A model generated the notes under the pieces. The model searched no databases. It saw only the letters and a program-made list of their open reading frames with translations, and was not told the DNA's origin. Of a stretch of DNA of 49,837 nt, positions 43,182-49,837 are shown one piece after another (positions within the stretch are counted from its first letter, which is position 1; every line of letters begins with the position of its first letter). Origin of the DNA: Sulfurimonas sp. (lineage in GTDB: Bacteria > Campylobacterota > Campylobacteria > Campylobacterales > Sulfurimonadaceae); NCBI RefSeq assembly GCF_041583195.1, contig NZ_JBFHGL010000013.1, positions 1 through 49,837 on the forward strand, in the 5' to 3' direction. The position numbers and the translations under genes are program-made.

Positions 43182-45044
43182 ATGCGAACAAAAATAAAAC
43201 TTCTTTTTATAGTAACTCTTATGCTTCTTGGCTTAGCTATAGCCACAATTATAAACGTATCACTAAACTTCAGAGAATACAGTATAAAATCAGCTCTTGA
43301 AAAAGCTGAAACAGCTGCTAGAACTGTTGAAGATGGCTTAACTGCACATATGGTTAACGGCATTATGGATAAACGTGAATACTTCTTAGAACAAATTTCA
43401 AATAATGATGATATTAAATCTCTATGGCTAGTTCGTAGTCAACATGTAATAAAGCAATATGGGGAAGGCTTTAACTCAGAACTTGCACGTGATGCTATAG
43501 ATGAAGAGGTACTAAAAACAGGTCAGGTTATTAAAAAGATAGATGAGTATACAGACAAAATAAACCTTAGGGTTACTATGCCTTATAAAGCTACTACTGT
43601 AGGTAATATAAACTGTTTAACATGTCATGATGTAAAAAGAGGAGATACTCTTGGTGCCATAAGTATGGAATTTAATATTACAGACATGAGAAATGCAGGT
43701 CTTTTTACTATTTTAAAAATTTTAGGTATTAACCTTATCTTTATTGTTATAGCCCTTATACTTATAAACTACTATGTAACGCCTTACATGAAACTTTTTG
43801 AAGATCTTCAAGCTGGAATTCAAGAGGCTTATAGCGGTGACTTTACTCATAAATTTCAAACTAAAATTAAAGGTGAAGCAGGTAAAGTTGTTGAACAGTT
43901 AAATACACTGTTTGAAAAAATGCATGAAGCTTTTGGTGAGATTAGGGTTAATCTAGCAACTTTTGTTACAGACAGATCCTCTTCATGTAATGATCCGCTA
44001 TATGAAGCTAAACAGATCATTAATGAACTTTCAGATATATATAAATTTAAAAAGACTATAGAACTTGATGAAAATAAGAATATCATATATTCTAGAATAA
44101 TAGACGTTCTAAAAAGAAAATTTGATATCGAAAACTTTGCAATATACGAAATAGATAACAAACACAACACAAGAAAACTAATTTATATTACTGATGAAAA
44201 ACTTACAGAAACATGTAATGTAGAACTTGTAGATAAAAATGCGCAAAAATGCCGTGCTTGTAGGACACATTCAGATGTAATATCTACTGAATTCCATAAC
44301 CTTTGTACATCAAATCATGCAGAAGATATACACTTTATATGCCATCCATATCAGATAAATGATGAAGCATCACTGTTAATCAATATGATGTCGTATGATG
44401 AACTTGACATTCCAAAATATACTTCTTATATGCCAAGTATTACTAACTATCTTGAAGCTGCTAAACCTGTGATTGAAAGTAACTTGCTTATGGATAAGTT
44501 ACATGACACATCTTTAAGAGACGGAATGACAGACCTTTACAACAGAAGATTTTTAGAAAACTTTATAGATAAAGTGATGAGTCAAGTTAGACGTGCAGAT
44601 GAAACTTATCATGTATTAATGCTTGATGTTGACTTCTTTAAAATGGTAAATGATACTCATGGACACGATGTTGGAGATAGAGTTATAGTTGATCTTGCAA
44701 ATGTACTTAGAAGCAGTATTCGTGAAGCAGATCTTGCTATACGTTACGGTGGAGAAGAATTTTTAGTCATGCTTCACAATGCAACTGATGAGGGTGCTTT
44801 AATGGTAGCAAGAAAAATTCACCAAGACTTTGGAAGACTACGTTTTGATGTAGGTAGTGGAGAATCTTTACAAAAAACTATCTCTATCGGTATAGCAAAA
44901 TTCCCTAATGATGGTGATACAATCTGGAAATGTATTAAATATGCAGATACTGCTTTATATAATGCTAAAAACACTGGTAGAAATAAAATAGTAGAGTTTG
45001 ATGAGAGCATGATGGATAAAGATAAATATGAAGGTTCTTATTAA
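43182..45044 (+). CDS. Membrane diguanylate cyclase with periplasmic c-type haem motif
   Basis: 620 aa. Membrane helix 1 (residues 4-27), a periplasmic region of about 145 residues with the haem-c motif CLTCH at 145-149, helix 2 (about 175-198), a HAMP-like linker, then a GAF-like cytoplasmic domain with five cysteines (345, 357, 360, 375, 387). It ends in a GGDEF domain with GGEEF at 523-527 and the inhibitory-site motif RxxD (READ) five residues before it. The periplasmic part resembles DUF3365/Tll0287-type haem sensors. It likely makes c-di-GMP in response to redox state, gas or ligand. Start ATG with a weak upstream site; own promoter likely in the 83-nt gap. Confidence 0.88.
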   Translation: MRTKIKLLFIVTLMLLGLAIATIINVSLNFREYSIKSALEKAETAARTVEDGLTAHMVNGIMDKREYFLEQISNNDDIKSLWLVRSQHVIKQYGEGFNSELARDAIDEEVLKTGQVIKKIDEYTDKINLRVTMPYKATTVGNINCLTCHDVKRGDTLGAISMEFNITDMRNAGLFTILKILGINLIFIVIALILINYYVTPYMKLFEDLQAGIQEAYSGDFTHKFQTKIKGEAGKVVEQLNTLFEKMHEAFGEIRVNLATFVTDRSSSCNDPLYEAKQIINELSDIYKFKKTIELDENKNIIYSRIIDVLKRKFDIENFAIYEIDNKHNTRKLIYITDEKLTETCNVELVDKNAQKCRACRTHSDVISTEFHNLCTSNHAEDIHFICHPYQINDEASLLINMMSYDELDIPKYTSYMPSITNYLEAAKPVIESNLLMDKLHDTSLRDGMTDLYNRRFLENFIDKVMSQVRRADETYHVLMLDVDFFKMVNDTHGHDVGDRVIVDLANVLRSSIREADLAIRYGGEEFLVMLHNATDEGALMVARKIHQDFGRLRFDVGSGESLQKTISIGIAKFPNDGDTIWKCIKYADTALYNAKNTGRNKIVEFDESMMDKDKYEGSY

Positions 45045-45071
45045 AAAGAGGTGGAGTAATTCACTTCTTTT
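45044..45071 (+). terminator. Rho-independent terminator of the GGDEF gene
   Basis: AAAAGAGGTG pairs with CACTTCTTTT (one G-U) around an 8-nt loop and ends in TTTT. It overlaps the stop codon of the diguanylate cyclase gene and precedes the convergent mrp gene. Confidence 0.65.
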
Positions 45072-45121
45072 ATCTTAATTTCTTCCCCACATAAATAAAA
45101 AAACTAGATAACTGATAATTA

Positions 45122-45224
45122 AAAATCAAAAGATTGGTGTAGTTTCGAGAAGTTTAACGAGGAAATGTACTAAAAGTACATGACAAGTGTAACGACGCTG
45201 AAAATGCGCCGATACTTTGGTTTT
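45122..45224. repeat. Long imperfect palindrome between convergent genes
   Basis: Two 50-nt arms (45122-45171 and 45175-45224) around a 3-nt loop. About 29 positions pair normally and 5 more as G-T. Pairing is strongest at the ends and at the centre (ATGTACT-AAA-AGTACAT). No start codon with a ribosome-binding site is present. It lies between the convergent GGDEF and mrp genes and looks like a dispersed intergenic repeat or a two-way terminator. Copy number in the genome cannot be judged from one window. Confidence 0.6.
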
Positions 45225-45238
45225 CTTTTTGTATTATA

Positions 45239-46345
45239 TTACATAGAACAAGCAGACACACCTGGAGGTGTAGTCGGCTGAACAGCTTGGTTGTCAACCC
45301 CACCCTCTGCATTTATATTTTCTATGAATGCCCAGATAGCTTCTGCCGCTTGATCATAACGTTTAGCACTCTCACTAGTTGGAGCAACGTAAGAGATAGG
45401 TTTACCCTCATCTCCACCTGTACGAATACTTGGCTCTATTGGAACTTCAGCAATTATTTTAGTATCAAACTCATCTGCCATAGGTTGAGTCGTACCTTTA
45501 CCAAAAATATCATACTCAACACCAGTATCCGGAGCAATAAATCCACTCATATTCTCAACTATACCTGCAATTGGAATATGAAGCTTTTTAAACATATCAA
45601 GTGAACGTCTAGAGTCATCTAAAGATACACTTTGCGGCGTTGTTACAGTAAGACCAGCCGTTACAGGTACACTTTGAGCAAGTGTAAGTTGTGCATCACC
45701 TGTTCCCGGTGGCATATCGATAACTAATACATCTAGTTCACTCCATAAAATATCACGTAGGAACTGTTCAATTGCTTTCATAATCATAGCACCACGCCAG
45801 ATTAGAGATTGTCCATCTTCCATAAGTGAACCCATAGACATAACTTCAATACCGTAAGCTTTTAAAGGCATAACTTTATTTCCGTTAACTTCAGGTTTTA
45901 CATCAGCTACACCCATCATACGGGGAATATTAGGACCATAGATGTCTGCATCTAAAAGTCCAACTTTTTTACCTTGTTTAGCAAGGCTGATTGCAATATT
46001 TACAGAAGTAGTTGATTTACCTACACCACCTTTACCAGAACTTACCATTAAAAAGTTTTTAACTTGTGGTGCTATATTTTTACCCTTAGAAGAACTCTCT
46101 TTTGGCATTTGAGGTGCAGTAATATTAATAGTCGCACTTGAAGCACCAGCATGCTTTAACTCAGATTGTGCATCATCAGTAATTTGTTGTGCAACCTCTG
46201 GAGCCGATGAAGTAATATCTACAGTTACACTTACATCATTTCCAGAAATTTGAATATCTTTTACAAAACCAAAAGTTACGATATCTTTAGTAAAACCTGG
46301 ATATGTAACTTTTGATAATGCATCTTTTACAATTTGTTCAGTCAT
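45239..46345 (-). CDS. mrp: Mrp/ApbC-type P-loop ATPase (Fe-S carrier family)
   Basis: 368 aa. An N-terminal MIP18/DUF59 domain (residues 1-80, ALSKVTYPGFTKDIVTFG) is followed by the deviant Walker A MVSSGKGGVGKSTTSVN, DADIYGPNIPRMMG and VIDMPPGTGDAQLT. It would load or carry Fe-S clusters for apoproteins such as ThiC, encoded next to it, and MqnE. The usual CxxC in the C-terminal half is absent: the matching segment reads ENMSGFIAPDTGVEYD, and the only cysteine is near the end (SACSM). It lies 22 nt after thiC. Confidence 0.92.
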   Translation of the reverse strand: MTEQIVKDALSKVTYPGFTKDIVTFGFVKDIQISGNDVSVTVDITSSAPEVAQQITDDAQSELKHAGASSATINITAPQMPKESSSKGKNIAPQVKNFLMVSSGKGGVGKSTTSVNIAISLAKQGKKVGLLDADIYGPNIPRMMGVADVKPEVNGNKVMPLKAYGIEVMSMGSLMEDGQSLIWRGAMIMKAIEQFLRDILWSELDVLVIDMPPGTGDAQLTLAQSVPVTAGLTVTTPQSVSLDDSRRSLDMFKKLHIPIAGIVENMSGFIAPDTGVEYDIFGKGTTQPMADEFDTKIIAEVPIEPSIRTGGDEGKPISYVAPTSESAKRYDQAAEAIWAFIENINAEGGVDNQAVQPTTPPGVSACSM

Positions 46346-46367
46346 AAAATTTTTTCCTTTATAAAAT

Positions 46368-47771
<1,404 letters not shown>

Positions 47772-47894
47772 TTAATAGTTTAGTTTTTTTATAAAAGTTT
47801 CTTCTCTTACATAAAAAATTTATAGTTAGTTGGAAATATAATCAAATAAAGTTAATTTAACCTAAAGTCTTTTTGTTTATTGAAGAATTAAGTA

Positions 47895-47924
47895 TATCTA
47901 TAAGTGTTTAATAACTTATAGATA
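47895..47924 (-). terminator. Hairpin between amtB and thiC
   Basis: TATCTATAAGT and ACTTATAGATA form a perfect 11-bp stem with an 8-nt loop, about 18-47 nt past the amtB stop codon. There is no strong U tract on the minus strand, so termination may be partial or the element may stabilise the amtB message 3' end. Confidence 0.5.
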
Positions 47925-47941
47925 CACAATTTTTGTAGTAA

Positions 47942-49120
47942 TTATATTGATTTTCTAAATTCTGGATAAGCTTCAACACCACATTCAACAATATCCATAC
48001 CTTGAAGTTGCTCTTCTTCATCAGCTGTGTAAGTAGTAAATTTATTAATAATATATACAACTAGAAGTGATACAGGAAATACTATAGCTCCTACTACTAA
48101 TACACCTTTTAGTTGAGCCATAAAAGATACATCACTTACAAATATACCTACTGCTAGTGTGCCCCATATACCATTTACCAAGTGAACTGATAATGCACCG
48201 ACAGGATCATCAAGTTTTAACTTATCAAATAATGGAACTGCTAAAATAACTAAAGCACCACCAATAGCTCCGATTAAAATAGGCGTATATATATCATATA
48301 GATCTGGTCCAGCAGTTACAGCAACAAGTCCACCTAGTGCACCGTTTAATATCATAGTTATATCAAATAGTTTATATCTTATATACATAACTATAGTTGC
48401 AATAATTGCACCTGCAAGTCCGGCAGTATTTGTATTCATAATTGTTTTTGCTACAGCATCGGCATTTTCAACTGAAGATATTGAACCTACACTACCACCG
48501 TTAAATCCAAACCAACCAATCCATAAAAGAAAAGCACCCAAAAATACTAAAGGGATATTTGAAGCAGGAATTACTTTAACACTTCCGTCTTTTCCATATC
48601 TTCCCTTTCTTGAACCCATGATTATTAGTGTAGCTAGCAATGCCCATCCACCTGTTGAGTGTATAACAGTCGAACCAGCAAGGTCATACATATCTATATC
48701 TAAAAAAGTGCCTGCAAACATATCAGCACCCCAAGATATATTCACTATTAAAGGGTATATCAAACCACCCATAATAAATGCAAAAACTGCTACAGGAATA
48801 ATACGTACACGCTCACTAACTCCACCACTCATAATATTAATAGTTTTTCCGACAAATGCCATCTGAAATAAAAAAGCAGCCCATTTACTCATAGAATCAT
48901 TTTCCCATGAACCAAATGCCAACTCATAACCGATAAGTAAAAAAGCGATAGACGCAATAGCGTAGATAAGTGTGTTTATTGTAAGTACTGCAGTAACATT
49001 TTTAGCACGTACAAGACCTGCTTCTAGCATTGCAAAACCAGGTACCATAAGTATAATTAGTGTCATAGAAAACAGTGCAAAAAAAGTATCTATAACATAT
49101 TTAAATTCAGTCTCAACCAT
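47942..49120 (-). CDS. amtB: Ammonium transporter
   Basis: 392 aa with eleven predicted membrane helices. The conduction-pore twin histidines lie in STVIHSTGGWALL and ALSVHLVNGIWGT; the signature DLAGSTVIH is complete, and the tail MDIVECGVEAYPE is the PII-contact region. It imports ammonium and is blocked by unmodified PII. ATG after GGGAGGAAT. The gene follows the PII gene, and the 3' end of a second amtB lies on its other side. Confidence 0.95.
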   Translation of the reverse strand: MVETEFKYVIDTFFALFSMTLIILMVPGFAMLEAGLVRAKNVTAVLTINTLIYAIASIAFLLIGYELAFGSWENDSMSKWAAFLFQMAFVGKTINIMSGGVSERVRIIPVAVFAFIMGGLIYPLIVNISWGADMFAGTFLDIDMYDLAGSTVIHSTGGWALLATLIIMGSRKGRYGKDGSVKVIPASNIPLVFLGAFLLWIGWFGFNGGSVGSISSVENADAVAKTIMNTNTAGLAGAIIATIVMYIRYKLFDITMILNGALGGLVAVTAGPDLYDIYTPILIGAIGGALVILAVPLFDKLKLDDPVGALSVHLVNGIWGTLAVGIFVSDVSFMAQLKGVLVVGAIVFPVSLLVVYIINKFTTYTADEEEQLQGMDIVECGVEAYPEFRKSI

Positions 49121-49169
49121 TCAATTCCTCCCATTCAAAAGGGGAATTTTATCTAAAATAAAAACTTAT

Positions 49170-49200
49170 ATTATAGGGAGGAATGATTAAATTTTAATCA
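49170..49200 (-). promoter_or_regulatory. amtB promoter with overlapping palindrome
   Basis: TATAAT (minus strand, 49175-49170) lies about 50 nt before the amtB start. Just upstream is a 17-nt perfect palindrome, TGATTAAATTTTAATCA (49184-49200), in the position of a -35/operator. Between them GGGAGGAAT (49176-49184) repeats the amtB ribosome-binding region in inverted form (49124-49132). Together these suggest regulated transcription of amtB separate from glnK. Confidence 0.45.
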
Positions 49201-49230
49201 GTAATATTTAAGAGGAATAGATTAGGATAT

Positions 49231-49248
49231 TTCCACAAAGTTGTGGAA
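49231..49248 (-). terminator. Hairpin after the PII gene
   Basis: TTCCACAA and TTGTGGAA form an inverted repeat (stem 6-8 bp) directly after the PII gene stop codon. The U tract is weak. It may partly end the PII transcript before amtB. Confidence 0.4.
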
Positions 49249-49257
49249 ATACTTAAA

Positions 49258-49599
<342 letters not shown>

Positions 49600-49625
49600 T
49601 TAGACTCCATAATATTTTTATTATA

Positions 49626-49648
49626 AGAGGGATTCACCCTCTTTTTTT
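49626..49648. terminator. Terminator-like hairpin between the second amtB and the PII gene
   Basis: AGAGGG pairs with CCCTCT around a 5-nt loop, followed on the plus strand by a run of seven T. For the minus-strand genes here the U tract after the stem is weak (TTATAATAAAAA). It may act as an attenuator between the upstream amtB and glnK. Confidence 0.45.
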
Positions 49649-49692
49649 AATTTTCAAAATTGTAACCACTTTTAGTGTTTAAATCAACTAAA

Positions 49693-49837
49693 TTACAGGT
49701 TAAGACTTTTTTCACCATGAACAGCTTCGTCAAGACCAACTTGCTCAGTCTCTTCATCTACTCTACCACCACCTGTGATTGCTGAAGCTATATAGTAAAC
49801 GATTATAGTACCAACTAATGTAAAGATACCTACTACT
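49693..49837 (-). CDS. Second ammonium transporter, C-terminal fragment (cut by window edge)
   Basis: The last 48 residues of a gene entering from the right edge: a final membrane helix (VVGIFTLVGTIIVYYIASAI) and a cytoplasmic tail VDEETEQVGLDEAVHGEKSL before a TAA. The tail matches the ETEQxGLDxxxHGE motif of Amt proteins, which contacts PII. It differs from the tail of the neighbouring AmtB. So a PII gene lies between two different ammonium transporter genes. Confidence 0.85.
   Translation of the reverse strand, partial: VVGIFTLVGTIIVYYIASAITGGGRVDEETEQVGLDEAVHGEKSLNL

Noticed and set aside
45122-45224. CRISPR-like or small coding gene in the convergent gap
   Set aside because: Only one inverted pair, no regular direct repeats, and no start codon with a ribosome-binding site.
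49654-49668. Sigma54-like sequence upstream of the PII gene (minus strand, TGG...TTGA)
   Set aside because: The -24 GG fits but the -12 element is GA, not GC, and the region is AT-rich enough for chance matches.

Overview
The window is AT-rich and densely coded. It looks like a chromosomal segment of a Campylobacterota (epsilonproteobacterial) organism, probably a Sulfurimonas-like marine or sulfur-cycling bacterium. Reasons: a Campylobacter-type single-subunit oligosaccharyltransferase (PglB), aminofutalosine synthase MqnE of the futalosine menaquinone route, a short-form Pgi, and a diguanylate cyclase with a c-type haem motif. Genus is inference. No rRNA, tRNA, CRISPR array, IS element or prophage gene was seen, and no gene-free stretch exceeds 300 bases (the longest are about 190-200).

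Region 1 (1-28423, all on the minus strand, transcribed from high to low coordinates) is one large surface-polysaccharide locus in which most genes overlap or abut. From the promoter end it holds: wbpA, wbpB, wbpD, wbpE (four steps to a diacetamido-uronic acid nucleotide sugar); cysD, cysN, a membrane-anchored APS kinase fusion, cysC and cysQ (make PAPS, clear PAP); an sxtJ-like gene, an overlooked 49-aa DUF5989 gene and a NodU/CmcH carbamoyltransferase; two SGNH hydrolase-like proteins and an MBOAT acyltransferase; a radical SAM protein; a Wzx flippase; a six-hairpin-barrel protein; a sulfotransferase; a GNAT/FemAB-like enzyme; a deacetylase-like protein; a Wzy-like polymerase; a GT4 glycosyltransferase; an AsnB amidotransferase; the fifth Wbp enzyme (WbpI); another glycosyltransferase; and the start of a second MBOAT gene cut by the window edge. 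Together they predict a Wzx/Wzy-type glycan containing a ManNAc3NAcA-like sugar, decorated with sulfate, carbamoyl and acyl groups and possibly an amide.

Region 2 (28566-33177, minus) holds pgi, the oligosaccharyltransferase pglB, a GT2 glycosyltransferase with no ordinary start codon, and a small exported ComEA-like helix-hairpin-helix protein.

Region 3 (33271-38581, minus) is a tight operon: an ABM-domain (LsrG-like) protein, metK, a class II aldolase, an LsrK-type autoinducer-2 kinase and mqnE. All touch SAM-derived metabolism. A 17-bp stem lies in the leader.

Region 4 (38770-45044, plus) carries glnD-glmS and a haem-c GGDEF protein. Region 5 (45239-49837, minus) carries mrp, thiC, amtB, the PII gene glnK and the 3' end of a second amtB. 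Nitrogen sensing (glnD, glnK, amtB) and amino-sugar supply (glmS) therefore sit next to the polysaccharide locus that consumes amino sugars.
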